Shown here: positions 41,480-50,390 of the stretch, piece by piece | Numbering within the stretch: the stretch's first letter is position 1 | Layout of the letters: each line of letters opens with the position of its first letter | Assembly (NCBI GenBank): GCA_004379165.1 | Contig: NKXK01000017.1 | Span: 1 to 64,000, forward strand | Direction: 5' to 3' | Source of the DNA: Rhodocyclaceae bacterium | Lineage (GTDB): Bacteria > Pseudomonadota > Gammaproteobacteria > Burkholderiales > Rhodocyclaceae | DNA: 64,000 bases | Notes under the pieces: generated by a model | What the model was told of the DNA's origin: nothing | Database searches by the model: none | The model's input: only the letters and a program-made list of their open reading frames with translations | Translations under genes and position numbers: made by a program

Positions 41480-43972
41480 TCAGGCCTCGACCGGTTTGTC
41501 AGCAGGGTTGGAGACGCGCTGCAGGTCGTCGACCATCTTCTTCTGCGACAGGATGCTGAGGTCGATGATTTCACGGGCCTGCGCGACGTAGTAGGCAAGC
41601 TGCTCGTCGCTGCGCGTAAGCGACTTGGCGAGCGCGCCTTCGATGCGCTGCAGCGCTGTCATCATCTTGTCGTTGGATTCGGCAAACAGCTTCACGGCGG
41701 CGCCAAAGGCCTCGCCCAGACTGGCCACTTCCAGCGCGCCACCGGCAATGCCGGCGCCGATTTCGCCCAGCTTGCCGGCTTCGCTTTCCATCTGGCTGGC
41801 GAACTGGCTGCCGGCGCGTTCGAGCAGGTCGGCCGACGAGCTCACCAGCGCGTCGATGGCGCTGCGCTGTTCAGTCGAGGCGTGGTTGATGGCGTTGAGC
41901 AGCGCGCCCAGCGTTTCCATGATGCGGGCGCGTTCTTCGAGCAGGCTGTTGTCGCGCGCCATGCTGGCCGAGAGCTCATGGCGCAACTGGCCGATCACCT
42001 CGGCGGCGGCCTTGGGCGCTTCGGCCGCGGTCTGCATCAGGCGGGTGACTTCGGCGATGGTGGTTTCCGACTGACGCTGGGTGGCGGCGACGAGGTCGCG
42101 GGCGGTGTCGCCGAGCGTCTGCGTGATCTGCTGCTGTTGCGCCAGCGCCGCGTCGCCGTGTTGCTGCCACTGGTTTTCCAGCTTGCCGGCCATGGCGGTC
42201 AGGGCGTTGGTGAATTGGTTCTGGCGGGCCTGTTCTCCGGTCGCCCAGTCGCGCTGCCAATCGGCTTGCGTGGCGCGCAGGTCGGCGATCAAGGTGGCGG
42301 TCCGTTGGGCAAAGGCATCGGCCAGGGCGGTCTGTGTTTGATCCAGCGCCAGGGTCAGCCGGTCGCTGGCTTGTTCGTGTTTGGACAGTGCGGCGGTCCA
42401 GGTATCGGCCACGGCCGTCACGGCGCCGTCGAAGCGCTGGGCAATGCCGTCGAGCTGGGTGGCGACCTGTTGCGCCAGCGTCGCCTGCTGATCCTGCGTG
42501 GTCTGCGCGAAGGCGGCGTGGCTGGCGGCCAATTCGGCCTTGAGCGCGGTGTGGGTGGCTTCGACGGAATCCAGCAGGGTTTGCGAGCGGTGGCCGAAGG
42601 TGTCGGCAAAGGCGGTGAGGGTGCCATTCAGTTGCGCGTTCAGCGCGTCGCCGTGCTGGCCGTGCTGGGCCAGGGCGGCATGCCAGGTGCTGGCGACTTG
42701 CGCGACGGCCGCGTCGAGGCGGGCGGTGATGGCGTCGATCTGCTGCGCCAGCGTCGTTGCCAGTTGTTGCTGGCTGGCGCTGGTGGCGGCGGCGAGCGCG
42801 GCCTGTTGCCGGGCGGCGTCGGCTTGCAGCTTTTCCTGGGTCGCATCGACCGAGGCGAGCAGGGTCGTGGAACGTTGCTCGAAGCTGTCGGCGTAGGCGG
42901 TGAGGGCGCTTTGCAGTTGCTGGCGCTGGATGTCGGTGGCCTGTTCGTGACGGGCCAGCGCCTGCGTCCAGGTGTCGCTCACGGCGCCGACAGTCTGCGC
43001 GAATTGGCCGGCGATGCCTTCCAGCTGGCCCTGCACGGTGCCGAACAGCTTGTCGTGCAGACCGCGGGTTTCGTTGGCGATGCTGGTCATCGTCGCGGTG
43101 ACCACCGGCTGGATGGTCTCGGCGGCGACGGTGGCACTGTCTTTCAGGCTGGATTTAAGCGACTGGTCGACGGATTGGGCGAGGTCGGTATAGAGCGTCT
43201 TGGTCTCCCTGTGAAAGCGGTCCTGGCCGGCCAGCAGGCGATCGCCGAGCTGACGGTTCTGCTCGGCCATCTGGCTCATCATCGCATCGAGCTTGCCGAC
43301 CAGTTCGGGCAGCGCCTGCGCCTGGGATTGCAGGGCCTTGAAGGTTTCCTGACGCTGGTAAGAGAACGAAAAATCGCGCAGCACGCCGGCAATGCGGCTG
43401 TCGAGCAGCTGGCCGACCTTGAGGCGGTCGCGCCGGCACAGGGCAGAGATCAGGCCGAGCATGGCCGAGGTGGCGACGCCGGCGACCGAAGTACCAAAGG
43501 CGACGCCAAGGCCCTTGACCGGCGCGGCCAGCGCCGAGCGGATGGTCTGCAGGTCGGTGGTGCTTTCCAGCGCCAGCACGGCGCCGTTCAGCGTCACGAC
43601 CATGCCGAGGAAGGTGCCGAGCATGCCGAGCAGGACCAGCAGACCGACCAGATAGGGCGTGATGCCGGGGCCGGGCAGGGCGACGCGCTCGCCTTCGATG
43701 CGCAGGCGCACGGTGTTCTGCAGGGCGGCCGGCACCTTTTGCAGCCATTCGCCAAGGTGGGCAAGGTCGTCCGGGATGGTGTTGAGCGCCTGCGCCAGCC
43801 CGACTGTGTTGCGGTCGAAACGCCGCATTTCCAGCGCGCCGACAATATAGACGGCGGTGATGATCAGCGTGACGGCCAGCGCCAGCGTGCTGCCGCCGAT
43901 ATAGGTGAAGGCCACCCAGACGGCGGCGAGCAGACCGAGGATGAAAGCGGAGAGAGCGTGGTTGCGGTTCAT
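41480..43972 (-). CDS. DUF802 protein: MotA/ExbB-like channel with a long coiled-coil tail
   Basis: An 830-residue inner-membrane protein. Four membrane segments lie at about 8-27, 30-48, 106-129 and 155-178. The last two carry the ExbB/TolQ/MotA-type pattern GLLVLLGMLGTFLGMVVTLN and LGVAFGTSVAGVATSAMLGL. The remaining ~640 residues are an almost uninterrupted Ala/Gln-rich coiled coil made of repeats (about 90 residues each, with ALxxHxxxxDxLxxxLxxT and LxxSVEATHTALKAE themes). This architecture, a short channel and a very long cytosolic tail, is shared with ZorA. It pairs with the OmpA-like protein downstream. Confidence 0.85.
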   Translation of the reverse strand: MNRNHALSAFILGLLAAVWVAFTYIGGSTLALAVTLIITAVYIVGALEMRRFDRNTVGLAQALNTIPDDLAHLGEWLQKVPAALQNTVRLRIEGERVALPGPGITPYLVGLLVLLGMLGTFLGMVVTLNGAVLALESTTDLQTIRSALAAPVKGLGVAFGTSVAGVATSAMLGLISALCRRDRLKVGQLLDSRIAGVLRDFSFSYQRQETFKALQSQAQALPELVGKLDAMMSQMAEQNRQLGDRLLAGQDRFHRETKTLYTDLAQSVDQSLKSSLKDSATVAAETIQPVVTATMTSIANETRGLHDKLFGTVQGQLEGIAGQFAQTVGAVSDTWTQALARHEQATDIQRQQLQSALTAYADSFEQRSTTLLASVDATQEKLQADAARQQAALAAATSASQQQLATTLAQQIDAITARLDAAVAQVASTWHAALAQHGQHGDALNAQLNGTLTAFADTFGHRSQTLLDSVEATHTALKAELAASHAAFAQTTQDQQATLAQQVATQLDGIAQRFDGAVTAVADTWTAALSKHEQASDRLTLALDQTQTALADAFAQRTATLIADLRATQADWQRDWATGEQARQNQFTNALTAMAGKLENQWQQHGDAALAQQQQITQTLGDTARDLVAATQRQSETTIAEVTRLMQTAAEAPKAAAEVIGQLRHELSASMARDNSLLEERARIMETLGALLNAINHASTEQRSAIDALVSSSADLLERAGSQFASQMESEAGKLGEIGAGIAGGALEVASLGEAFGAAVKLFAESNDKMMTALQRIEGALAKSLTRSDEQLAYYVAQAREIIDLSILSQKKMVDDLQRVSNPADKPVEA

Positions 43973-44748
43973 TGTTCAGTATCGGTGTGGGGGTCGGCCT
44001 CGCCGAGCGCGGCGATCAGGCCGGCGACGGGCTTCAGGCGTAGGTCGAGTTCAGCGAGCAGCACGGCTTGGGTGTCCTGGCAAAAGGCTTCGAGCCAGCC
44101 ACCGGGCTGCGTCCATTGCGTCGGATCGTCTTCGTTGCCGGTTGGCATGGCATGCCGGTGTTCCTGATAGCGTTGCGCGTGGCGGCGGGCGAGCAGGATC
44201 GGGATATTGGCGAGCAGGGTGCGCTCGCGGCTGGCCAGGATCTTGTCGAAACCGGCGTCGAGTTCGGCGAGTTGGCGTTGCGCCGGCGAGCCTTGCAGCA
44301 AGGCCTTGCGGGCGTTATTGCGCAGCGCGGCGAGGGCGCTGCTCATGTCCCGCTGGTGCGCCAGGTAATAGCGGTGGCAAGGGGCGTAGTCCGCCGCGGC
44401 CTCGGCGCTGGCACCGGGCAAGGGCGTCGGAAAGCGGTGGCGCGGCGCCGGGTTTTCGCCCGAGTCGTTGAAAACACCGTCGGCGAGGATGGCGGTGCCG
44501 AGCTGGCTGCGGACGTGGTGCAACTGGGCGGACAGTGCTGCCGCCTGCGTGCCGGGAACGGTGGACGTACCCGGGCCGGCCGTCTGGTTGAGGACCGAGA
44601 AGAGGGCGAGTGCATCCGAAAAATCCAGCCACTGCCCCAGGCGCTCTCCAAAATCATATTTTGGATCAATAACTTCCGGGGTGGTGTCGGAGAGAAGGCG
44701 AACAAGGCCGGAGCGGTTGAATGTGGTGCGCTGCAAGCCGCGCGTCAT
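43969..44748 (-). CDS. DUF3348 protein
   Basis: A 259-residue soluble protein of the DUF3348 family: [30 protein letters not shown] at the start in short conserved pieces, a Leu/Ala-rich helical middle ([20 protein letters not shown]) and a C-terminal [23 protein letters not shown], each conserved between members. The ATG at 44748 was preferred over an upstream TTG. It is the first gene of the motor-like operon and overlaps the DUF802 gene by 4 bases (ATGA). The function is unknown. Confidence 0.82.
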   Translation of the reverse strand: MTRGLQRTTFNRSGLVRLLSDTTPEVIDPKYDFGERLGQWLDFSDALALFSVLNQTAGPGTSTVPGTQAAALSAQLHHVRSQLGTAILADGVFNDSGENPAPRHRFPTPLPGASAEAAADYAPCHRYYLAHQRDMSSALAALRNNARKALLQGSPAQRQLAELDAGFDKILASRERTLLANIPILLARRHAQRYQEHRHAMPTGNEDDPTQWTQPGGWLEAFCQDTQAVLLAELDLRLKPVAGLIAALGEADPHTDTEQ

Positions 44749-44948
44749 GACCGTTGGACTGGCGAAGTCGAAAAAAGGCCGCAAGGCTACACCAAACTGA
44801 TGACGCGGTCAGCGTCTTCTGCCAAGCCGCTTGCCAGCGACGATTACGGCGGGCGTCGATGTCGTTGGCTGCCGGCAGGGGCATTTTCGGCGTGCCTGAT
44901 AGTGACTTGTGGGTGCTTGGCGGTCCTTCGGAGCGGCCCCGGCTCGGG

Positions 44949-44954
44949 TATAAT
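44949..44954 (+). promoter_or_regulatory. Probable -10 box of the purL promoter
   Basis: TATAAT preceded by CGGG lies 31 bases upstream of the purL ATG. No good -35 match is found at 16-18 bases, so an activator or extended contact is likely. No PurR-type palindrome was recognised. Confidence 0.4.
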
Positions 44955-44985
44955 TCTGCCCTTTCCGCCACACCGAAACCACCTC

Positions 44986-47900
44986 ATGGCCGACATTCTT
45001 TGCCTCAAGGGCGAGCCCGCCTTTTCCGCCTTCCGCCTGCAACGCCTGCTTGCCCGCCTGACCGCGGCCGTCGCGGATATCGAATCGGTGACCGCCGACT
45101 ACTGGCATGTGATCGCGCAGAAACGCGCCCTAAGTGCCGACGAGCGCACGAAGCTGGCGCAGCTGCTTGAAGAACAGCCGGCCGGCGCCGACAATGGCGC
45201 GCTCTTCCTGGTCGCGCCGCGTATCGGCACCATTTCGCCATGGTCGTCCAAGGCGACTGACATCGCCTTCAATTGCGATCTGGAGCCGGCGATTGAGCGC
45301 ATCGAGCGCGTCGTTGCCTTCCATGTTGTGGTCAAAAACGGCCGTGCCCTGACGGCTGACGAACAGAAGATCGTCGCCGGCCTGCTGCACGACCGGATGA
45401 CCGAGTCGGTGCTGGGCAGCTTTGACGAGGCCGGCGAACTGTTCCGCCATTTTGCCCCGAAACCGTTGTCGACCGTGGATGTCCTCGCGGGCGGCAAGCC
45501 GGCGCTGGTGGCGGCCAATGGCTCGCTCGGGCTGGCGCTGTCCGACGACGAAATCGACTACCTGCTCGACATTTTCACCAAGGCCGGCCGCAACCCGACC
45601 GACGTCGAACTGATGATGTTCGCCCAGGCCAATTCCGAACACTGCCGGCACAAGATTTTCAACGCTTCGTGGGTGATCGACGGCGAGCAGAAGGACAAGA
45701 CGCTGTTCGGCATGATCCGCGAAACCCATGCCGCCCACCCGCAGGGTACGGTGATGGCCTACGCCGACAACGCGTCGATCATCGAAGGTGCGACGATCAA
45801 CCGTTTCTATCCGGATGCCGACCGCGGCTATTCCTACAAGGAAGAGCTGACGCACATCCTGACCAAGGTCGAAACGCACAACCATCCGACGGCGATTTCC
45901 CCGTTCCCCGGCGCCTCGACCGGCTCCGGCGGCGAAATCCGTGACGAAGGCGCGACCGGCAAGGGCTCCAAGCCGAAGGCCGGCCTCTGTGGCTTCTCGG
46001 TCTCCAACCTGAACATCCCGGATGCGCCGCAGCCCTGGGAAAAGGCATACGGCCGCCCGTCCCGCATCGCCTCGGCGCTGGACATCATGATCGAAGGCCC
46101 GATCGGCGCCGCCGCCTTCAACAACGAATTCGGCCGCCCGAACCTGACCGGCTACTTCCGCACCTATGAGCAGGATGTGGCTGGTGCCGTGCGCGGCTAC
46201 CACAAGCCGATCATGATCGCCGGCGGTCTGGGTTCGATCCAGGCCGAGCAGTCCTTCAAGGAAGAAACCTTCCCGGTCGGCACGCTGTTCGTGCAACTCG
46301 GCGGCCCCGGCATGCTGATCGGCCTCGGTGGCGGTGCCGCTTCGTCGATGACTGCTGGCGTCAATGCCGAAGACCTCGACTTTGCTTCCGTGCAGCGCGG
46401 CAACCCGGAAATCCAGCGCCGCGCCCAGGAGGTCATTGACCGCTGCTGGCAGATGGGCAAGGACAATCCGATCCTGTCGGTGCACGACGTCGGTGCCGGT
46501 GGCGTTTCCAACGCCCTGCCGGAACTCGCCCATTCGGGCGGCGTCGGCGCCAAGTTCGACCTGCGCAAGGTGCCCACCCTCGAATCGGGAATGTCGCCGG
46601 CAGAAATCTGGTCGAATGAATCGCAGGAACGCTACGTGCTGGCGATTCCGCCAAACCGTATCGGCGAATTCCAGGCGATGTGCGAGCGCGAGCGCTGCCC
46701 GTTCGCGGTGGTTGGCGAAGCCACTGGCGACGGCCATCTGACCGTCACCGACGCCCATTTCGGCGTCAATCCGGTCGATATGGAAATGGAAGCGCTGCTC
46801 GGCAAGCCGCCGCGCATGACGCGTGACGTCACCTCGCTGCCAGCCAGCTTCGTGCCCTTCGATGCCGTGTCCTTCGAGCTGAAGGATGCCACCTACCGCC
46901 TGATGAAGCTGCCGGCGATAGCCGACAAGACCTTCCTGATCTCGATTGGCGACCGTTCCGTCGGCGGCATGACCGCGCGCGACCAGATGGTCGGTCCGTG
47001 GCAGGTGCCGGTGGCCGACGTGGCGGTGACGACCATGGGTTATCAGACCAATCTCGGCGAAGCCTTCGCCATGGGCGAGCGGACGCCGGTCGCGGTGCTC
47101 GATGCCCCGGCGTCCGGCCGCATGGCCATCGCCGAATCGCTGACCAATCTGGCCGCCGCCGATGTGGGTGACCTGAGCAAGGTCAAGCTCTCCGCCAACT
47201 GGATGGCGCCGTGCGGCGTGCCGGGCGAGGATGCGCGTCTGTACGCGACCGTGGAAGGCATTTCCGAGCTGTGCAAGCAGGTTGGCGTGTCGATTCCGGT
47301 CGGCAAGGATTCGCTGTCGATGCGTACCGCCTGGGATGAAGTTGGGGAAAATGGCGGCCAGAAGAAGCAGGTGGTGTCGCCGCTGTCGCTGATCGTGACC
47401 GCCTTTGCTGCCGTTAATGATGTGCGCAAGACGCTGACGCCGGAGCTTAACCGCGATTGCGGCGAAAGCGACCTGATCCTGATCGACCTCGGCCAGCGCC
47501 GCCTCGGGGGTTCCTGTCTGGCGCAGGTTTATAACGCCACCGGCAGCGATGCGCCGGATGTCGATCAGCCGCAGCAACTCAAGGCGCTGTTCAATACCGT
47601 CCAGAACCTCAATCGTGCCGGCCTGATTCAGGCTTACCACGACCGTTCCGATGGTGGTCTCTTTGCTGCCGCCGCCGAAATGGCCTTTGCCAGCCGCTGT
47701 GGCGTGACGCTGGACCTCGACGGCATCTGCTTCGACGCGCAGGCGCTCGATGTCGATGGCTCCGAAAAGCGTCCGGACCTGATGGCGGGCCGCGATTTTG
47801 AAAATGTCGTTCGTGCGCTGTTCAACGAAGAAGTCGGTGCGCTGATCCAGGTCAAGCGTGACGACCGTTCGACGGTGACCCAGATGCTGCGCGAAGCCGG

Positions 47901-48939
47901 CTTGCCCTACCACTTCGTCGGCTACCCGAACATGAGCGACGAGATCCGCGTCATCCGCAATGCCAAGAAGCTGCTGCGCGAAACACGCGTTAACATGCAG
48001 CGTGCCTGGTCCGAGACCAGCTACCAGATGCAGACTCTGCGCGACAACCCGAGCTGTGCCCAGCAGGAATTCGACCGCATTCTCGACACCAGCGATCCCG
48101 GTCTGTCGCCGAAGGTCAATTTCGACCAGCAGGACGACTTCACCAAGGTCTACCTGCAGCTCGGCGCCAAGCCGCGCATCGCCATTCTGCGCGAGCAGGG
48201 CGTCAACAGCCATTACGAAATGGCCGCGGCGTTCGACCGTGCCGGCTTCGCCTCGGTCGACGTGCACATGAGCGACATCCTGTCGGGTCGCGTCAATCTC
48301 AAGGATTTCAAGGGCCTCGTGGCCTGCGGCGGCTTCTCGTATGGCGACGTGCTCGGTGCCGGTCAGGGCTGGGCCAAGACCATTCTGATGCACGAAGGCT
48401 GCCGTGACGAGTTCGCCGAATTCTTCAACCGCAAGGACACTTTTGCACTGGGTGTCTGCAACGGCTGCCAGATGATGAGCGCGCTGAAGTCGCTGATCCC
48501 GGGTGCCGAACACTGGCCGGCATTCCGCCGCAATAAGGTCGAGCAGTTCGAAGCCCGCTTCGTGATGACCGAAGTCCTCGATTCGCCGTCGCTGTTCTTC
48601 AACGGCATGGAAGGCTCGCTGATTCCCATCGTCGTTTCGCACGGCGAAGGGCGCGCGGTGTTTGCCAACGATGCCGACAAGGCGGGTGTTCTCTCAGCGT
48701 TGCGCTACGTCGATAACAAGGGAGAAGCCACCGAGGTTTATCCGTACAACCCGAACGGCTCGCCGGGTGGCCTGACCGGTGTGACCACCGCCGATGGCCG
48801 TTTCACGATCATGATGCCGCACCCGGAACGTGTGTTCCGCAGCGTGCAGATGTCGTGGGCACCGAAGGACTGGCTGGCCGGCGAGGGCGATTCGCCGTGG
48901 ATGCGCATGTTCCGCAACGCGCGGCGCTGGGTCGGCTGA
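44986..48939 (+). CDS. purL: Phosphoribosylformylglycinamidine synthase
   Basis: The large single-chain PurL catalyses the fourth step of purine synthesis, making FGAM from FGAR, glutamine and ATP. The 1317 residues include an N-terminal substrate domain, the two ATP-grasp-like FGAM domains ([48 protein letters not shown]) and a C-terminal class I glutaminase with the nucleophile Cys in [10 protein letters not shown] plus the HGEGRAVF triad region. ATG 44986 begins the conserved N-terminus. It is transcribed alone, with a terminator 20 bases downstream. Confidence 0.97.
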   Translation: MADILCLKGEPAFSAFRLQRLLARLTAAVADIESVTADYWHVIAQKRALSADERTKLAQLLEEQPAGADNGALFLVAPRIGTISPWSSKATDIAFNCDLEPAIERIERVVAFHVVVKNGRALTADEQKIVAGLLHDRMTESVLGSFDEAGELFRHFAPKPLSTVDVLAGGKPALVAANGSLGLALSDDEIDYLLDIFTKAGRNPTDVELMMFAQANSEHCRHKIFNASWVIDGEQKDKTLFGMIRETHAAHPQGTVMAYADNASIIEGATINRFYPDADRGYSYKEELTHILTKVETHNHPTAISPFPGASTGSGGEIRDEGATGKGSKPKAGLCGFSVSNLNIPDAPQPWEKAYGRPSRIASALDIMIEGPIGAAAFNNEFGRPNLTGYFRTYEQDVAGAVRGYHKPIMIAGGLGSIQAEQSFKEETFPVGTLFVQLGGPGMLIGLGGGAASSMTAGVNAEDLDFASVQRGNPEIQRRAQEVIDRCWQMGKDNPILSVHDVGAGGVSNALPELAHSGGVGAKFDLRKVPTLESGMSPAEIWSNESQERYVLAIPPNRIGEFQAMCERERCPFAVVGEATGDGHLTVTDAHFGVNPVDMEMEALLGKPPRMTRDVTSLPASFVPFDAVSFELKDATYRLMKLPAIADKTFLISIGDRSVGGMTARDQMVGPWQVPVADVAVTTMGYQTNLGEAFAMGERTPVAVLDAPASGRMAIAESLTNLAAADVGDLSKVKLSANWMAPCGVPGEDARLYATVEGISELCKQVGVSIPVGKDSLSMRTAWDEVGENGGQKKQVVSPLSLIVTAFAAVNDVRKTLTPELNRDCGESDLILIDLGQRRLGGSCLAQVYNATGSDAPDVDQPQQLKALFNTVQNLNRAGLIQAYHDRSDGGLFAAAAEMAFASRCGVTLDLDGICFDAQALDVDGSEKRPDLMAGRDFENVVRALFNEEVGALIQVKRDDRSTVTQMLREAGLPYHFVGYPNMSDEIRVIRNAKKLLRETRVNMQRAWSETSYQMQTLRDNPSCAQQEFDRILDTSDPGLSPKVNFDQQDDFTKVYLQLGAKPRIAILREQGVNSHYEMAAAFDRAGFASVDVHMSDILSGRVNLKDFKGLVACGGFSYGDVLGAGQGWAKTILMHEGCRDEFAEFFNRKDTFALGVCNGCQMMSALKSLIPGAEHWPAFRRNKVEQFEARFVMTEVLDSPSLFFNGMEGSLIPIVVSHGEGRAVFANDADKAGVLSALRYVDNKGEATEVYPYNPNGSPGGLTGVTTADGRFTIMMPHPERVFRSVQMSWAPKDWLAGEGDSPWMRMFRNARRWVG

Positions 48940-48957
48940 TCAACGTCGGCATGTACT

Positions 48958-48983
48958 AAAAAAGCGGCTCCGGCCGCTTTTTT
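48958..48983 (+). terminator. Rho-independent terminator after purL
   Basis: The hairpin AAAGCGGC TCCG GCCGCTTT is flanked by A6 and followed by T6. The symmetry would also allow termination from the minus side. It lies 18 bases after the purL stop. Confidence 0.9.
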
Positions 48984-49051
48984 GTTGCCCTGAATCCGCT
49001 GCTGGGCGCTGACTACGAAGCCCCGGCAACGGCTTGCTTGGGGCGGCCCCG

Positions 49052-49085
49052 GAAATTCGATGTTTTTCCCGGTTCGCCGCAGCAG
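49052..49085 (-). repeat. GCGGT-type dispersed motif, copy 14 (downstream of purL)
   Basis: On the minus strand: CTGCTGCGGCGAACCGGGAA, then AAACATCGAATTTC. The core reads TGCGGC. It sits between the purL terminator and the small SOS-type gene. Confidence 0.7.
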
Positions 49086-49101
49086 TCGGGAATTGGCTTA
49101 T

Positions 49102-49284
49102 TCAGCCGTTCCGGTGCTTGCCCGGGGTGACGATACGTTGCCGGCGGCGCCAGCAGGCCGGGGTTTGCAGGGCGGCGACATCCGGCCCGCTCTGGGCAAA
49201 GATGGCGCGGGCGCGCATCAGGCGGGCTTGTTCTTCATGGCAGACGCCGGCAATGCGGTCGAACCAGACTTGTAGTTGTTTCAT
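49102..49284 (-). CDS. Small protein of unknown function beside LexA-type boxes
   Basis: A 60-residue basic protein with a conserved-looking first half (LQVWFDRIAGVCHEEQARLM). It contains no domain known to me. The ribosome site GGAGG lies six bases before ATG 49284, which strongly supports translation. Two CTGT-N8-(A/C)CAG boxes lie 31 and 80 bases upstream, so it is probably DNA-damage inducible. It is divergent from another small gene at 49439. Confidence 0.65.
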   Translation of the reverse strand: MKQLQVWFDRIAGVCHEEQARLMRARAIFAQSGPDVAALQTPACWRRRQRIVTPGKHRNG

Positions 49285-49314
49285 GTTGCATCCTCCGCGA
49301 TAGGGGTTGATGTA

Positions 49315-49330
49315 CTGTATGAACGACCAG
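49315..49330. promoter_or_regulatory. Weaker LexA-like box
   Basis: CTGTATGAACGACCAG has the CTGT-N8-CCAG form, one base from the canonical CTGT-N8-ACAG. It is nearest to the small minus-strand gene at 49102-49284 and 34 bases from a better box. Confidence 0.5.
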
Positions 49331-49363
49331 TTGTTTTGGTCATGTCGCGAAGATACACAATAA

Positions 49364-49379
49364 CTGTACGGATGTACAG
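49364..49379. promoter_or_regulatory. LexA-type SOS box between divergent small genes
   Basis: CTGTACGGATGTACAG is a perfect palindromic-end match (CTGT-N8-ACAG, with GTAC-N4-GTAC inside). It shares CTGTAC and TACAG with the lexA operator at 57242 in this window. It lies 60 bases before the ATG at 49439 and 80 before the ATG at 49284, so it may control both directions. Confidence 0.78.
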
Positions 49380-49438
49380 TATTTTTGTTTTCCGGCATCG
49401 CGGGTAGCCTTGGCCGATATTTCAGCAAGAGGCTGCTT

Positions 49439-49651
49439 ATGGCGAAGATGCAAAAATCCTGGATGCCACCGGTCGGGACGCTGGTGGTTTATGCCGCGCG
49501 CAGCCGCAAGCTGACACGCAATGTCCGGGTCGTTGCCGAAGCGTCGGGCGGTCGGATGGTCGTTGAGGCCATCGGCCGGCAGGGCGTTTGCGTCCGCTTG
49601 ACGGTCAAATGCGAAAATCTGCGGCCGATGGCACCGGACCTCTTCGCTTAG
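49439..49651 (+). CDS. Small basic protein, candidate SOS-regulated
   Basis: A 70-residue basic protein (AKMQKSWMPPVGTLVVYAARS, then RLTVKCENLRPMAPDLF) with a small beta-rich look and no named family. A purine stretch AGAGG precedes ATG 49439 by about 8 bases. It is divergent from the 60-residue gene, with LexA-type boxes between them. The function is unknown. Confidence 0.55.
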   Translation: MAKMQKSWMPPVGTLVVYAARSRKLTRNVRVVAEASGGRMVVEAIGRQGVCVRLTVKCENLRPMAPDLFA

Positions 49652-49767
49652 TCGGGGTGGCTGCGGCGTCCTGCAGTGCCGGGCCAATACAATCGGCCAG
49701 CCTGGCCTAGCCGGGCGAACTGCCGGCGAAATGCCGGCGAAATGCCGACATGAGCTGTTGCCTCTTT

Positions 49768-50001
49768 TCAGGCGCCTCGATCACAACCTGCGCCCGGTCC
49801 AGGGCATCGATCAAGATGCAGGCCGTCGCCATCACAGATCCACGATTCACCCGGATCCAGAAAAATGTCCTCGCCCTGACCGCTGACGGTGATCCAGATG
49901 CGTCCTTCTGTACAACGAATGCAAACGCCCCGGGCGTGAACCGCTGCCAGCGGGTGGTTTTCCTTGAGCACGAATTCTGCGGATGCGTGTTTGAACTGCA
50001 T
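49768..50001 (-). CDS. DUF2917 protein, apparently frameshifted near its end
   Basis: A 77-residue DUF2917-type protein (WITVSGQGEDIFLDPGESW core) with a strong ribosome site AGGAGG just before ATG 50001. Its final residues (DRCPGPGAGCDRGA) are not family-like. Dropping one base near 49821 would instead give DGDGCILIDALDRAQVVIEA, the expected ending, and extend the gene to about 49707. So one extra base is likely present, by mutation or error. The family is often next to a MocR-type regulator, whose remnant lies upstream. Confidence 0.65.
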   Translation of the reverse strand: MQFKHASAEFVLKENHPLAAVHARGVCIRCTEGRIWITVSGQGEDIFLDPGESWICDGDGLHLDRCPGPGAGCDRGA

Positions 50002-50023
50002 GGCTGACCTCCTTTCCTGAGAT

Positions 50024-50296
50024 GCGTCCAGTGTAGAAGTTGCCTGCGGGACGGTGGCGGCACGTATTTCGCAGCCGCAGCGCGGCTATGTGCTGTGGGT
50101 GGAGTTGCCCGAACGCATCGACTCGACGGCCTGCTACGAGGCCGCGCTGGCCGAAGGCGTCGCCTATGCACCGGGCGAGCTGTTTTCGGCCAGCGGCCTG
50201 TACCGCAACTGCCTGCGGCTGAATTGCGGCAACCCGCACACGCCGGAAATCGAGGATGCCGTCCGCCGTCTCGGGCGTATCTTCTGTGCGTGCTGA
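50024..50296 (+). pseudogene. Remnant (C-terminal end) of a MocR/GntR-aminotransferase regulator
   Basis: About 90 residues match the last part of the PLP-aminotransferase-like domain of MocR (GntR) regulators: ISQPQRGYVLWVELPERID, AYAPGELFSASGLYRNCLRL and NCGNPHTPEIEDAVRRLG. The DNA-binding and most of the aminotransferase domain are missing, and the fragment has no proper start. It sits where a full MocR gene normally faces a DUF2917 gene, so a deletion has removed roughly 400 residues. Confidence 0.75.
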
Positions 50297-50390
50297 ATCA
50301 AATCGGGGCATTGCAAACTACGGTATCATTGCCCCTTTTGGGCTGGGGTAATCCAGCCGGTCTGAACGCAATCGAAGGGTTTTTCCGCTC

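Noticed and set aside
38762..44748. A complete Zorya defence system
   Set aside because: The MotA-like and OmpA-like pair resembles ZorA and ZorB in layout, but no ZorC, ZorD or ZorE helicase or nuclease is present. The DUF3348 and DUF2894 partners are not Zorya components.
45130..48642. A 1170-codon open frame on the strand opposite purL
   Set aside because: It is the mirror of the GC-rich purL codons; it has no recognisable domain, no ribosome site and lies wholly within a certain gene.
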